DNA of 64,000 bases, from NCBI RefSeq assembly GCF_018343665.1, contig NZ_JAGYPM010000002.1, positions 475,979 to 539,978 of the forward strand, written 5' to 3'. Every line of letters starts with the position of its first letter. The first letter of the stretch is position 1. The notes beneath the pieces are model-generated. The model made no database searches. It was not told the DNA's origin and saw only the letters and a list, made by a program, of their open reading frames with translations. This document shows positions 1-8,760 of this stretch, one piece after another. Both the position numbers and the translations under genes were made by a program. Origin of the DNA: Cytobacillus citreus (GTDB taxonomy: Bacteria > Bacillota > Bacilli > Bacillales > Cytobacillaceae).

Positions 1-69
1 ATTGGTGCCGTATTAATGGAGATTGAGGAAGAATGGACCAATAAGAAATCTCCATATCTAAAAAAATAA
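1..69 (+). CDS. C-terminal end of a probable IS256-family transposase (partial)
   Basis: Only the last 22 codons are inside the window, read in frame 1 to a TAA at 67-69. The tail contains AVLMEIEEEW, which resembles the conserved end of IS256/mutator-type transposases as I remember them; this is recognition from memory of the family, not a search. An IS-end-like sequence lies near 278-306, which supports the call. The gene start, catalytic DDE residues and left end are outside the window, so intactness cannot be judged. Confidence 0.5.
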   Translation: MGAVLMEIEEEWTNKKSPYLKK

Positions 70-109
70 AGGCGTAATAACTGACCATTTACAGAGTGAA
101 ATAGCCTAA

Positions 110-230
110 TTTCGAATTGACATTGAGACTCTGCGGGCATGATATAAAGCCAGGAAGCCAGGCATCTAATATGCCTGGCTTGCCCTTCAGGCTATCATGC
201 CCGCCCCTCAATGTAAATTCGAAATAATTA
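110..230. repeat. Long imperfect palindrome inside the IS right end
   Basis: Left arm AATTTCGAATTGACATTGAG plus CGGGCATGAT pairs with the right arm ATCATGCCCG plus CTCAATGTAAATTCGAAAT; an inner stem AGCCAGGCA/TGCCTGGCT closes on TCTAATA. The whole could fold as a hairpin of about 120 bases. There is no T-run, so it is not an ordinary terminator. It may be a separate small palindromic element inserted in the IS. Confidence 0.7.
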
Positions 231-307
231 TAGTTCACTTGACTAATACTCTTTTAGTACAGTCGAATCATTGTATACAATTTTTACACACAAATATGGA
301 CTTGACT

Positions 308-475
308 CCAAAGTGAGTGAATGGTGCCAGTCCAGAGGGATTTTTGTTGTAAGCGGTAACCAAAGTGAGTGATTGGTGCCCGTCCAGAGGGATTTTTGTC
401 GTAAGCGGTAACCAAAGTGAGTGAATGGTGCCCGTCCAGAGGGATTTTTGTCGTAAGCGGTAACCAAAGCGCATA
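308..475 (+). repeat. Tandem array A, 52-bp unit, about 3.2 copies
   Basis: Units begin CCAAAGTGAGTGA at 308, 360, 412 and partially at 464, so the period is exactly 52. Each unit holds GGTAAC (355, 407, 459), 17 bases, then GCC(C/A)G (326, 378, 430). The N17 contains the dyad CCAA...TTGG. Short open frames across it are products of the periodicity. It lies downstream of slaP and directly beside the IS end. Confidence 0.95.
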
Positions 476-497
476 ATTGATAACCGTCCTAAATTGC

Positions 498-540
498 AAA
501 AAAAAATCGAGGTATAAAACCATACGATTTTATACCTCGA
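498..540 (-). terminator. Rho-independent terminator of slaP
   Basis: A near-perfect 13-bp stem (TCGAGGTATAAAA at 507-519 and its complement at 528-540) is followed on the minus strand by a run of T (the A-run at 498-506). It lies 22 bases past the slaP stop. Confidence 0.85.
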
Positions 541-562
541 CTTATCTTCATTTCCTAGACTT

Positions 563-1423
563 TTAAGATTGCTTTACATCTACCTTAGCTGACTGCGGTA
601 CGTAAGCTCTCCATTTTGATAGGTCCAAATGTTCCTTTGTTACGGATGATTCTGGGAAAACAAAGGTCCATGGCTTGCAAGTTCGGCTCTTCACTTCTAG
701 ATTATTAAGTTGGAAGTCTGCTTGTGCTATAACTTCTTGGGATGCATCTTCAAAAACAAGTGGGAGGTTTTCAATAAAGATACTGCGGTTGCTGGCATTG
801 CGAATTAATAGTGTTGCTGCTAAGCCTTTTCCTGAGATAAAATTAGCTTCTAGTCCCATGAAATTGACCTCTCCTTCACGGAGTGGCGGAAGGCTTTTTA
901 CAATGTTATCTAGTTTTTCTAGCTGCTCTTCACTAAAAGCTTCTTTCCAGCTGTCCTCTAAATCTAGGGGAAGCGCGTCGTCTGCAGACTTATTCTTTAG
1001 CTCGAATACAAGCCTCCAGCCCTTTTTCGGAAGCTCTTCCACTAGTTTGTTGTCATTTTCGAATAGGAATCTCCAAGGTCTGCTTGTGTTTGAAGGAAGC
1101 TCACCAAATAGATCCATCTCGAAGCTTTTTCGTGCCAATGGTTCATTGTTTTCGTTAACAAGGACAAGGTCAATCACTTCAAAGGAAATCGCTTGCGGTA
1201 TTGAACTGCTTAAAAAAGCGGTTACGACAAAACCTTCATCATATTCGTATAAATTAATCAAGCTTACAGATAGCTGATTTGGCTGAAGGAGCGGCAACTT
1301 TTGGTGGTTAAATTGAAAAACATACTTTTCTTGGACCGTTAAATCCCAATCTGGATGATAAGAAAGTGTTGTTTTTATTCCTTCTTCTTTAGGAGTGTTG
1401 CTATTATTTTCGATTTCGTTCAT
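563..1423 (-). CDS. slaP: Accessory Sec system S-layer assembly protein (SlaP-like, two SLAP domains)
   Basis: This 286-residue protein has no signal peptide or membrane segment. It contains two related halves, about residues 40-135 and 180-275, each with an acidic beta-rich core ending in a SRPWRF/CKPWTF-type motif; this is the pattern of the SLAP domain of the SecA2-linked S-layer assembly protein. In B. anthracis, SlaP works with SecA2 in export of S-layer proteins. Here it lies downstream of secA2 on the same strand, separated by a 340-bp repeat element. Start ATG at 1423, preceded on the minus strand by AGGTGGC. Family assignment is from recalled motifs and from the neighbour. Confidence 0.75.
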   Translation of the reverse strand: MNEIENNSNTPKEEGIKTTLSYHPDWDLTVQEKYVFQFNHQKLPLLQPNQLSVSLINLYEYDEGFVVTAFLSSSIPQAISFEVIDLVLVNENNEPLARKSFEMDLFGELPSNTSRPWRFLFENDNKLVEELPKKGWRLVFELKNKSADDALPLDLEDSWKEAFSEEQLEKLDNIVKSLPPLREGEVNFMGLEANFISGKGLAATLLIRNASNRSIFIENLPLVFEDASQEVIAQADFQLNNLEVKSRTCKPWTFVFPESSVTKEHLDLSKWRAYVPQSAKVDVKQS

Positions 1424-1477
1424 TTTTTAAAAAGCCACCTTTTTAAAATAAGTATTTTTATAGAAGTAAACCCTTAC

Positions 1478-1714
1478 TGATGTAAGTTTTACTTTATCGC
1501 AGATTAACGGGCAGTAAGACCCCCACTACAAGGTTGCGAGAGAACCAAAGAAACCTAAGTGGGGGATCAACTGCCCGTAAAGGCCCATAAAATGAACGCA
1601 GACTAAAAGCGCCACATCGTGTGGCAACGTCTGCGTGACCCACTTCCTGTGGGCCGCAACTAACCATCGGTGGTGGATGAAAGAGCCCCCCACCGATGGA
1701 AGTTTTACTTTATG
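1478..1714. repeat. Multi-hairpin MITE-like element bounded by direct repeats
   Basis: The element is bounded by GATGTAAGTTTTACTTTAT (from 1480) and GATGGAAGTTTTACTTTAT (from 1694). Inside are successive stems: CGGGCAGT (1508) with ACTGCCCG (1570) around CCCCCAC/GTGGGGG; GCAGAC...GTCTGC around GCCAC/GTGGC; CCCAC/GTGGG; and CCATCGGTGG with CCCACCGATGG. A remnant of the same end occurs at 32521-32543. It fills the slaP-secA2 gap. An open frame through it (1526-1723, minus) has no protein-like composition. Confidence 0.65.
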
Positions 1715-1723
1715 ATATATCAC

Positions 1724-1760
1724 TTTTAACGGACGACAAGCATGCTGATCGTCCGTTAAA
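1724..1760 (-). terminator. Inverted repeat after secA2, possible terminator
   Basis: TTTAACGGACGA at 1724-1735 pairs perfectly with TCGTCCGTTAAA at 1749-1760. It starts 8 bases beyond the secA2 stop. The T-run on the minus strand is weak, so termination is only likely. Confidence 0.5.
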
Positions 1761-1767
1761 TGGTTAC

Positions 1768-4146
1768 TTATTGAACTGTTACTATATCCTCTTGCTCTGC
1801 CAAAAAATGCTGAATATACAGTTTTGATTGCCTGCTGATTTGAGCGTCTAATTCTGCTAAGAAGTGAATAAATTCATCATAAGCTTCACCTGCGTATAGA
1901 CGATAGGGGTCTTCTTGTCCATATCCGCGAATTCCGATATCTTCTCTCATCGCGAACAATAATTCCATATGAACAATCCAAGAATGATCCAATGTTTGTA
2001 AATACATATTTTTGATTTGAACTTGGAAATCCTCGTTCGCTTCTAGCTTTTCTAATAAAAGCAATTGGTTATGATAAAGCTCATCTATTTTCTTTTGGAT
2101 GAATGGCTTCTCAGCACCCCTAATTTCAGAAGCGGGGAATGAAAGGCTGCCAAACACTAAAGTCAATTCTTCATAGAGGCTTTCAGTTAACCAATCTTCC
2201 TCTAATTCATTTTCAGGACAATACTTCTCGATAAGCTTTTGTACATGATTGTTTAACGATTCTTTTAATAGTTCATTAAAATTAGAGATTGTTAATAAGT
2301 CATTGCGTTTCTTATAGATGATTTTTCTTTGCTGATCAACAACATCATCAAGCTTTAATAGATGGTTTCTTGAAGAGAAGTGGGCGCTTTCTACAGTTTC
2401 CTGAACCTTTTTAACGAACTTAATAGGGTTTGGAGATTGAATCAAGCCGTGTTCATCCGTCTTGATTTTTTTCTTCCACTTATCCATTTCCTCTTTATCA
2501 TAGCTATGGAAGATATCGTCTTCAATGGAAATGATGAATTGCGTTGAGCCTGGATCTCCTTGTCTCCCTGATCGTCCTCTTAATTGCATGTCGATACGAG
2601 CACTTTCATGCATTTCTGTTCCGATGATTTGAAGACCGCTAAGCTCTTTCACGCCTTCACCTAGTAGAATGTCGGTACCACGTCCAGCCATATTCGTTGA
2701 GAGCATGACTTTATTCTTTTGCCCAGCTTGTGAAATAATGTAGGCCTCGTCTTCTTCTGTTTTTGCATTCAGAATTTGGTGTGAGATGCCAGTCTTCGTT
2801 AAATAAGTAGATAATCGTTCAGATTGCTCAATGGATGTCGTTCCGATGAGAACAGGGCGACTCAGTTTATTATGTTTGCTAACTTCCTCAACGATTTTTT
2901 TTACTTTTGATTCATAATCTTTATATACTAATGGCTCATCATCCTGGCGAGCATTCGGCTTATTCGTTGGAATAGCAATAACGCCTAAACGATACGTTTC
3001 CCAAAACTCCTGTTTTGCCGGAATCGCGCTTCCTGTCATGCCAGAAAGGGTAGCATACATCCTGAAATAGTTTTGTACAGTAATAGATGCTTGTGTTTGA
3101 TTTTCCTCTTTAATAGTGACGCCTTCTTTTGCTTCGATCGCTTGATGAAGTCCGTCACTGAAGGTGCGTCCTTCCATAATTCTTCCTGTGTACTGATCAA
3201 CAAGCATAACGACATCTTTTTTTACAATATAGTCAACGTCTTTGCGCATGACGACATGTGCCCTTAATGATTGCATAATATTATGAAGAAGCTCGCGATG
3301 CTCAGCATCATAAAGATTTTCAAGCCCGAAAGCTTTCTCAAATACATCTGCCCCATTATCAGCTAAGACAATTTGCTTCGTTTCAGGGAAAAATTCATAA
3401 TGATTCCCATCTTCAAATTCTCGAACGACTTCAGAAGTAATTTGAAATAGTTCTGTTGCAATATCTGATTTACTAGCAATAATTAATGGAGTTCTTGCTT
3501 CGTCTATTAAAATACTATCGATTTCATCGACGATTGCATAATGTAATGGTCTTTGCACTTGGTCTTCAAGGCGGGAGACCATATTATCTCGCAAATAATC
3601 AAAGCCAAACTCTGTTCCAGTTCCATATGTAATATCAGCGTTATAGGCTTCTTTTTTCTCAGATTCTGAGATTTGGGATATATTCAAGCCGACACTTAGG
3701 CCAAGGAATTCGAAGACTTTTCCCATTTGCTCACGGTCACGCTTAGCTAAATATTCATTTGCTGTGATAACATGTACACCTTTTCCTTCTAGAGCCTTTA
3801 AATAGCTTGGCAGAGTAGCTACAAGTGTTTTTCCTTCACCTGTTTGCATTTGAGCAATGCCACCCTCAAGCATGACAAGACCACCAATCAATTGTACGTC
3901 ATAGTGGCGAAGACCTAGGATACGTTTGGATGCTTCGCGTACAATCGCGAAGGCCTCTTCTTTTAGGTTGAATATCGATACGCCTGATGCAATTTTTTCT
4001 TTAAAATATTGAGTTGATTCCTTAAGCTCTTCATCGCTTAATTTAGATACTTTTTCCTCTAATTCATTAATGCTCGCAACATGTTTATATAGACGTTTTA
4101 GTTCGGTAGAATCCTCATTAAATATACGCTTCATCAAAGATAGCAT
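1768..4146 (-). CDS. secA2: Accessory Sec translocase ATPase SecA2
   Basis: This 792-residue DEAD-type motor has Walker A QTGEGKT at residues 101-107, DEID at 207-210 and the later helicase motifs NMAGRGTDI and [13 protein letters not shown]. It ends without the cysteine-rich zinc-binding tail seen in the housekeeping SecA at 57.2 kb, and diverges from it throughout, as expected of SecA2. It should drive export of a subset of proteins (S-layer proteins or autolysins in relatives) through SecYEG. The start could be ATG 4146 or the internal ATG four codons later (MKRIFNED); the RBS AGGAGAGAACAAG precedes the first. No SecY2 is present in the window. Confidence 0.9.
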   Translation of the reverse strand: MLSLMKRIFNEDSTELKRLYKHVASINELEEKVSKLSDEELKESTQYFKEKIASGVSIFNLKEEAFAIVREASKRILGLRHYDVQLIGGLVMLEGGIAQMQTGEGKTLVATLPSYLKALEGKGVHVITANEYLAKRDREQMGKVFEFLGLSVGLNISQISESEKKEAYNADITYGTGTEFGFDYLRDNMVSRLEDQVQRPLHYAIVDEIDSILIDEARTPLIIASKSDIATELFQITSEVVREFEDGNHYEFFPETKQIVLADNGADVFEKAFGLENLYDAEHRELLHNIMQSLRAHVVMRKDVDYIVKKDVVMLVDQYTGRIMEGRTFSDGLHQAIEAKEGVTIKEENQTQASITVQNYFRMYATLSGMTGSAIPAKQEFWETYRLGVIAIPTNKPNARQDDEPLVYKDYESKVKKIVEEVSKHNKLSRPVLIGTTSIEQSERLSTYLTKTGISHQILNAKTEEDEAYIISQAGQKNKVMLSTNMAGRGTDILLGEGVKELSGLQIIGTEMHESARIDMQLRGRSGRQGDPGSTQFIISIEDDIFHSYDKEEMDKWKKKIKTDEHGLIQSPNPIKFVKKVQETVESAHFSSRNHLLKLDDVVDQQRKIIYKKRNDLLTISNFNELLKESLNNHVQKLIEKYCPENELEEDWLTESLYEELTLVFGSLSFPASEIRGAEKPFIQKKIDELYHNQLLLLEKLEANEDFQVQIKNMYLQTLDHSWIVHMELLFAMREDIGIRGYGQEDPYRLYAGEAYDEFIHFLAELDAQISRQSKLYIQHFLAEQEDIVTVQ

Positions 4147-4476
4147 CTTGTTCTCTCCTAAAACTTTTTTTCTAGCTAAATTATAACATATAATGTTGTA
4201 TAATATAATTTATGTATATGACTGCAGTTAATTTCTTACAAATTCTATTATTCTTTATTCTTTGAAACTTTTTTTCGATATTAATCGTCATATTTAGAGG
4301 ATTATCCCATTTTAGGTCGAAATATGATAAAGACTTTATGGCAAATGAGGTGATACTATTATTAAAATAATTCAATTAATCATTCTGTAATATTTGTAAA
4401 AATGAAATTAATTGAATTCTTTTTGATATGTGTTAGGATAAATTTGATTCATAAATACAAACTTAAGGTGATTCCA
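4147..4476. other. Divergent promoter region between secA2 and tagO
   Basis: This AT-rich stretch separates two divergent genes and should contain both promoters. I see no tandem array, no clear operator and no confident -35/-10 pair. Its last 75 bases are an in-frame upstream extension of tagO that I consider untranslated. Confidence 0.5.
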
Positions 4477-5535
4477 TTGGATATAAAATTTTTAGTTGCC
4501 TTTATAGCAGCTTTAGTTACATCCTTACTGATTACGCCGCTTGTTATTAAATTTGCGATTAAAATTGGTGCGGTTGACAAGCCCAACCAAAGAAAAGTAC
4601 ATTCGAAAATTATGCCTAGACTTGGCGGCTTAGCCATTTTTGCTGGTGTTGTAGTCGGCTATTTTGTCGGCGGCCTTTATAATGAGAAAATTACTGGTAT
4701 TACAGTTGGAGCACTTATCATTGTCCTTACAGGTGTTTTAGATGATAAATATGAGCTGAAAGCAAAATATAAGCTTCTCGGACAACTTCTTGCAGCAGCT
4801 GCAGTTGTTGGAAGCGGATTGACAATTGATTATTTGACGATACCGTTTATCGGCACCTTTGATGTTGGTTTTTGGACTTACCCTCTCACCGTCTTTTGGA
4901 TTGTCGCAATAACGAATGCTATCAACCTAATTGACGGTCTTGACGGGCTTTCCGCTGGGATTTCAGCAATTGTTATTGCAACGATTGCCTTTATGGCAGG
5001 GGTAGCAGGTAAGCCGCTTATTCTTATGCTTTCGCTAATTTTATTAGGTAGCACCCTAGGCTTCTTGTTCCATAATTTTCATCCAGCTAAAATTTTCATG
5101 GGTGATACGGGTGCGCTGTTTTTAGGCTATTCCATTTCGATTCTTTCTTTACTTGGCCTATATAAAAGTGTGACTTTGTTTAGCTTCATTGTTCCAATCA
5201 TCATATTAGGTGTTCCAGTTTTTGATACAACTTATGCAATCATTCGAAGGATTGTTAATAAAAAACCGATTTCAGCACCTGATAAATCACATTTACACCA
5301 CCGCCTGCTTGCACTAGGATTATCCCATCGAAAAACAGTGCTTTGCATATATGGTTTTGGAATTGTTTTCAGCATTAGTGCCATACTATTCTCATCTGCA
5401 ACATTATGGGTGAGTATCTTCATTATCTTTGGGCTCTTATTAATTCTAGAGCTATTGGCTGAAACCATTGGTCTCGTACACGAAAAGTACAAACCTATGA
5501 TAAAAATTTATCGTAAGGTAACTGGAAGGCAATAA
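4477..5535 (+). CDS. tagO: Undecaprenyl-phosphate GlcNAc-1-phosphate transferase (TagO/WecA family)
   Basis: This polytopic membrane enzyme of the MraY/WecA family transfers GlcNAc-1-P from UDP-GlcNAc to undecaprenyl phosphate, the first lipid-linked step of wall teichoic acid and many other wall polymers. Visible signatures are VLDDKYEL (Asp-Asp), NAINLIDGLDGLSAG, FMGDTGALFLGY and a cytoplasmic HLHHRLL loop, among about eleven hydrophobic segments. I choose TTG 4477 because AAGGTG lies seven bases upstream and the product then begins MDIKFLVAF with 352 residues, close to known TagO lengths; ATG 4402 would add 25 residues and lacks a clear RBS. It heads the polysaccharide region. Confidence 0.85.
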   Translation: MDIKFLVAFIAALVTSLLITPLVIKFAIKIGAVDKPNQRKVHSKIMPRLGGLAIFAGVVVGYFVGGLYNEKITGITVGALIIVLTGVLDDKYELKAKYKLLGQLLAAAAVVGSGLTIDYLTIPFIGTFDVGFWTYPLTVFWIVAITNAINLIDGLDGLSAGISAIVIATIAFMAGVAGKPLILMLSLILLGSTLGFLFHNFHPAKIFMGDTGALFLGYSISILSLLGLYKSVTLFSFIVPIIILGVPVFDTTYAIIRRIVNKKPISAPDKSHLHHRLLALGLSHRKTVLCIYGFGIVFSISAILFSSATLWVSIFIIFGLLLILELLAETIGLVHEKYKPMIKIYRKVTGRQ

Positions 5536-5541
5536 TGATAA

Positions 5542-5576
5542 AGCTGTTTGTGGACGACTCGCAAACGGCTTTTTTA
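5542..5576 (+). terminator. Terminator of tagO
   Basis: AGCTGTTTG (5542-5550) pairs with CAAACGGCT (5562-5570, one G-T), followed by TTTTTT. Confidence 0.85.
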
Positions 5577-5687
5577 AAAAAAGATTAAGAAATTTGTCAT
5601 TTAACGGGAAAGAAAAGTGACAATTAATGACCCATTTTGTGTTAAAATAATCGAGTATTTCATCTATGAAATTTGGAGGAAATTAGT

Positions 5688-6800
5688 ATGAATATTCCAA
5701 TGTTAGATTTAAGTGAACAATATCAAGCATTAAAAGAAGAAATGCTAGTTGCATTAGATCAAGTAATGAGCTCTTCTCGATTCATTTTAGGTGATAACGT
5801 GAAGAAGCTTGAAGCGGATGTTGCTGAGTATAGTCATGTTGCACATGGGATTGGCTGTGGAAATGGAAGTGATGCTATACATATCGCTCTACAAGCTGCA
5901 GGTGTAGGATCTGGAGACGAAGTTATTACGACTGCATTCACTTTCTTTGCAACTGGCGGATCTATTGTGAGAGCCGGAGCAACACCAGTTTATGTAGATA
6001 TTGATCCAGTAACATTTAATATTGATCCTGCTAAGATTGAAGAATCCATTACTGATAAAACGAAAGCGATTATTCCAGTTCATTTATACGGCCAAACAGC
6101 TGATATGGAAGAGATTTGTAAAATCGCTGCTAAGCATAATCTAGTTGTTATCGGTGATGCAGCACAAGCAATTGGTGCAAAGCATCATGGAAAAACGGTT
6201 GCAGAATATGGAACAGCTGCAACATACAGCTTCTTCCCGACAAAGAATTTGGGTGCGTATGGAGATGCAGGGATGATTGTAACGAACAATGATGAAGTGG
6301 CTGAAAATTGCCGTGTCATTCGTGTACATGGAAGCAAGCCGAAATACTATCATCATGTATTAGGTTATAATAGCCGTTTGGACGAGCTTCAAGCTGCAGT
6401 TCTCAATGTGAAATTCCCACATTTAAATAAATGGAGCAAGCTTAGAAGAGAAAAAGCAGCTGTTTACACACATCTTCTAAACGAACAATTGGGTGACTTA
6501 GTAAAAACACCAGTTGAAAAAGAAGGGAATTACCACGTCTTCCATCAATATACGATTCGTGTAGAAAAACGTGATGAGCTACAAGCCTTCTTAAAGGAGC
6601 AAGGAGTGCAAACAATGATTTATTATCCACTTCCGCTTCATATTCAGCCTGTCTTTAAAGATTTAGGCTATAAAGAAGGAGACCTTCCGGAAACTGAAAA
6701 GGCAGCTAAAGAAGCTGTGTCACTTCCAATGTTCCCTGAACTGAAACAAGAGCAACAGGAATATATTGTAGCTAAAATTAAAGAGTTCTATAAAAAATAA
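5688..6800 (+). CDS. wbpE: DegT/DnrJ/EryC1 sugar-nucleotide aminotransferase (WbpE-like)
   Basis: This 370-residue PLP enzyme has the cofactor lysine in SFFPTKNLGAYGDAG (Lys186), the pyridine-N aspartate in GDAAQA (Asp157) and a VHLYGQ motif typical of 3-amino transferases such as WbpE/WlbC. Its proposed reaction is transfer of the glutamate amino group to C3 of UDP-3-keto-GlcNAcA, giving UDP-GlcNAc3NA. The assignment rests on the neighbours (WbpB, WbpA, WbpD and WbpI types), since the aminotransferase family alone does not fix the substrate. Start ATG 5688 follows GGAGGAAATTAGT; the in-frame codon at 5673 has no RBS. Confidence 0.8.
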   Translation: MNIPMLDLSEQYQALKEEMLVALDQVMSSSRFILGDNVKKLEADVAEYSHVAHGIGCGNGSDAIHIALQAAGVGSGDEVITTAFTFFATGGSIVRAGATPVYVDIDPVTFNIDPAKIEESITDKTKAIIPVHLYGQTADMEEICKIAAKHNLVVIGDAAQAIGAKHHGKTVAEYGTAATYSFFPTKNLGAYGDAGMIVTNNDEVAENCRVIRVHGSKPKYYHHVLGYNSRLDELQAAVLNVKFPHLNKWSKLRREKAAVYTHLLNEQLGDLVKTPVEKEGNYHVFHQYTIRVEKRDELQAFLKEQGVQTMIYYPLPLHIQPVFKDLGYKEGDLPETEKAAKEAVSLPMFPELKQEQQEYIVAKIKEFYKK

Positions 6801-6811
6801 AAATCATAGTG

Positions 6812-6842
6812 GAACGTCGCCGAATAGGGGGCGTTCCTTTAC
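6812..6842 (+). terminator. Weak terminator after wbpE
   Basis: GGAACG with GCC pairs with GGGCGTTCC (6812-6838), followed by only three T's and a T-rich stretch. It may attenuate rather than stop transcription into the next gene. Confidence 0.4.
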
Positions 6843-6879
6843 TTGCTTTATTTAGCTAATAGGAAAGTTTAAGTTTATA

Positions 6880-6957
6880 AACATACTAAAGCAAAGTGTG
6901 TTTTCAAAACTAAGGCATTCACCAAAAAGGACTTGGTGAACGCCGATTTTTTCTAAA
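6880..6957. repeat. Dispersed repeat, CTAAGG/GCC family, copy 1
   Basis: The core AAACTAAGGCATTC, a GACTTGGTGAACGCC arm and TTTTTTCTAA recur with changes at 8761-8852 and 59938-60042. Arms CACCAA/TTGGTG suggest a hairpin. No coding capacity. Confidence 0.6.
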
Positions 6958-6999
6958 AAATATTATCGTAATAGTCTATTTTAAAAGGATTGGTGAGAG

Positions 7000-7746
7000 T
7001 TGTTGGCTGAACAGAAAAAATTTGTACTTTATGAATATTTGGTTTTCTTTTGGAAAAAGAAGGTTTTCTTTCTAATAATCCCATTACTCTTTACTTTGCT
7101 TGGCTTTGGAGCATCGTATGTCATTCCTAATAAAGGGAATTACGTTGGGAGTGCTAAAATTTTTACAGGCGGAGTTAGTTTGAAGGGATTGAAAGATCCT
7201 TCATATTTAGTGGATCAATTTGGCGAGGATGTAAACGGTGAACTTGAGGCTTTTGTATCAAGTGATAGCTTCATAAAAATTAAAATTTATAATGACGATA
7301 AAGAAGAGCTTGAGAAAGATCTTCATAAAATGACTTCCGCGATTGAAAAGGCCATGCTTGAGAATTATAATCATAGAACTTCAATTACAGAAGGTAATAT
7401 CAAGAATAATGAGAAAGAATTAGACGAGCTTATTGATGTATTAGAAGTAACAAATGATCAGCTTAAAAATGGACAATTAAACGTTACCGAAGCAAAGAGT
7501 GTTGCAAGCGTACTAGAACAGACAGAGGCACGGATTGCTGAAGTTCAAGCGAGAAACCAAAGAATGACAGGGGATATTGATTTATTTGAATCGCCAGGCA
7601 TTGCTAGTGAGGAAGTAAAGGCTGTTGACAAGAATCAAGTAGAGCTATCTTTAGCAGGATTGGTTCTTGGTATTTTCGCAACTTTCCTTATTCTTATGCT
7701 TTGGAAGTATGTAAACGAGGCTAGGAGGTACTACAATCATGATTAA
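7000..7746 (+). CDS. Wzz-like polysaccharide co-polymerase / chain-length protein
   Basis: This 248-residue protein has one membrane segment near residues 21-42 and another near 220-238, with a charged, largely helical extracytoplasmic region between them. That is the two-hairpin topology of Wzz/CapA-type chain-length determinants. It lacks a fused or adjacent BY-kinase in the window. It probably sets polymer length together with the Wzy polymerase at 16.4 kb. Start is one of two adjacent TTG codons (7000 or 7003) after GGTGAGAG. Its 3' end overlaps the next start by 8 bases, so the two are translationally coupled. Confidence 0.65.
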   Translation: MLAEQKKFVLYEYLVFFWKKKVFFLIIPLLFTLLGFGASYVIPNKGNYVGSAKIFTGGVSLKGLKDPSYLVDQFGEDVNGELEAFVSSDSFIKIKIYNDDKEELEKDLHKMTSAIEKAMLENYNHRTSITEGNIKNNEKELDELIDVLEVTNDQLKNGQLNVTEAKSVASVLEQTEARIAEVQARNQRMTGDIDLFESPGIASEEVKAVDKNQVELSLAGLVLGIFATFLILMLWKYVNEARRYYNHD

Positions 7747-8752
7747 TTTTGCCATCGTAGGCATGGGGCATATCGCGAATAAACATATTGAGGCAATCGA
7801 AAAGGCTGAAAACGCCAATTTATTTGCAATCTGTGATACAAATTCTGCTCGATTAGAAATCGAAAATCCAAATGTAAAAAAATATACAGACCTACAAAAC
7901 ATGCTTGAAGAAAATCCAGAAATTCATGTTGTGAACATTTGTGTACCATCTGGACTTCATGCTCCTTTAACAAAAATTGTTGCCGAGCAAGGCAGACATA
8001 TTATTGTTGAAAAGCCAATGTCATTAAAGCTTCATGAAGCGGAAGAAATGATGAAATATGTAAATGAAAATGGTGTGAAGCTTGCAGTCGTCCATCCAAA
8101 TCGTTTCCGACCAGCAATCCAGAAATTAAAGGAACAAATGGATGCAGGTGCTTTTGGAAAACTCAGTCATGCGAATGCGACAGTGCGCTGGAACCGAAAT
8201 CAAGCCTATTATGATCAAGCTGCATGGAGAGGAACGAAGGAATTTGATGGCGGCGTTCTTATGAATCAAGCGATCCATGACTTGGATTTGATGCTTTGGT
8301 TAATGGGGCCAGTTGAGTCTGTACAAGCTATGGCGGCGACACGTTTGCGAAAAATTGAAACAGAAGATGTTGCAGCTGCGGTTGTCCAATTTAAAAATGG
8401 TGCACTAGGCGTAATTGAAGCAGCAACAACGATTTATCCGAAAAATCTTGAAGAGTCCATTGCCATCTTTGGGGAAATAGCCACTGTTAAAATTAGCGGC
8501 AGAAATGCTACATTTATTGAGACTTGGGATATTGAAGGGGTAAGCGAAGAGGAAGCGGATAAAATCAAAAATGAAATAAAAGAGGACCCATTCGGCAAAC
8601 CAGGTCATCAATGCATCATTGAAGATATGGTACTTGCAGTGAAAGAAAATCGTAATCCAATTGTAACTGGTGAAGACGGGATTGCTCCTGTAAAATTAAT
8701 ACTAGCTATTTTAGAGTCTGCTGAAACAGGAAAGAAAGTTATTTTAGCTTAA
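7739..8752 (+). CDS. wbpB: Gfo/Idh/MocA NAD-dependent sugar-nucleotide 3-dehydrogenase (WbpB-like)
   Basis: This 337-residue oxidoreductase has an N-terminal Rossmann motif (VGMGHIANKH, residues 7-16), the EKP signature at 91-93 and an NQAIHDLDL segment carrying the probable catalytic histidine. WbpB/WlbA enzymes oxidise C3 of UDP-GlcNAcA to the 3-keto sugar used by the neighbouring aminotransferase. The family is broad, so the substrate is inferred from context. ATG 7739 overlaps the Wzz-like gene and follows GGAGGTACTACAATC. Confidence 0.75.
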   Translation: MINFAIVGMGHIANKHIEAIEKAENANLFAICDTNSARLEIENPNVKKYTDLQNMLEENPEIHVVNICVPSGLHAPLTKIVAEQGRHIIVEKPMSLKLHEAEEMMKYVNENGVKLAVVHPNRFRPAIQKLKEQMDAGAFGKLSHANATVRWNRNQAYYDQAAWRGTKEFDGGVLMNQAIHDLDLMLWLMGPVESVQAMAATRLRKIETEDVAAAVVQFKNGALGVIEAATTIYPKNLEESIAIFGEIATVKISGRNATFIETWDIEGVSEEEADKIKNEIKEDPFGKPGHQCIIEDMVLAVKENRNPIVTGEDGIAPVKLILAILESAETGKKVILA

Positions 8753-8760
8753 AAGGTTAT

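Larger units (their letters stand above)
1..306 (+). mobile_element. Right part of an IS256-like insertion sequence (partial)
   Basis: After the transposase stop there are about 240 bases without a gene. The stretch at 278-306 (TTTACACACAAATATGGACT and following) resembles the terminal inverted repeats of IS256-family elements, so I place the right end there. The 52-bp array starts immediately afterwards at 308. A long imperfect palindrome (110-230) sits between stop codon and end, which is not usual for the family. The left end is not visible, so neither the terminal repeat nor a target duplication could be matched. Confidence 0.4.

Noticed and set aside
243-523. Overlapping small open frames across array A
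   Set aside because: A 52-bp repeat stays open in several frames when one unit lacks stops; the peptides are repetitive and lack RBS.
1526-1723. 65-residue open frame on the minus strand
   Set aside because: It runs through the stems of the MITE-like element, has no RBS and a composition set by the palindromes.
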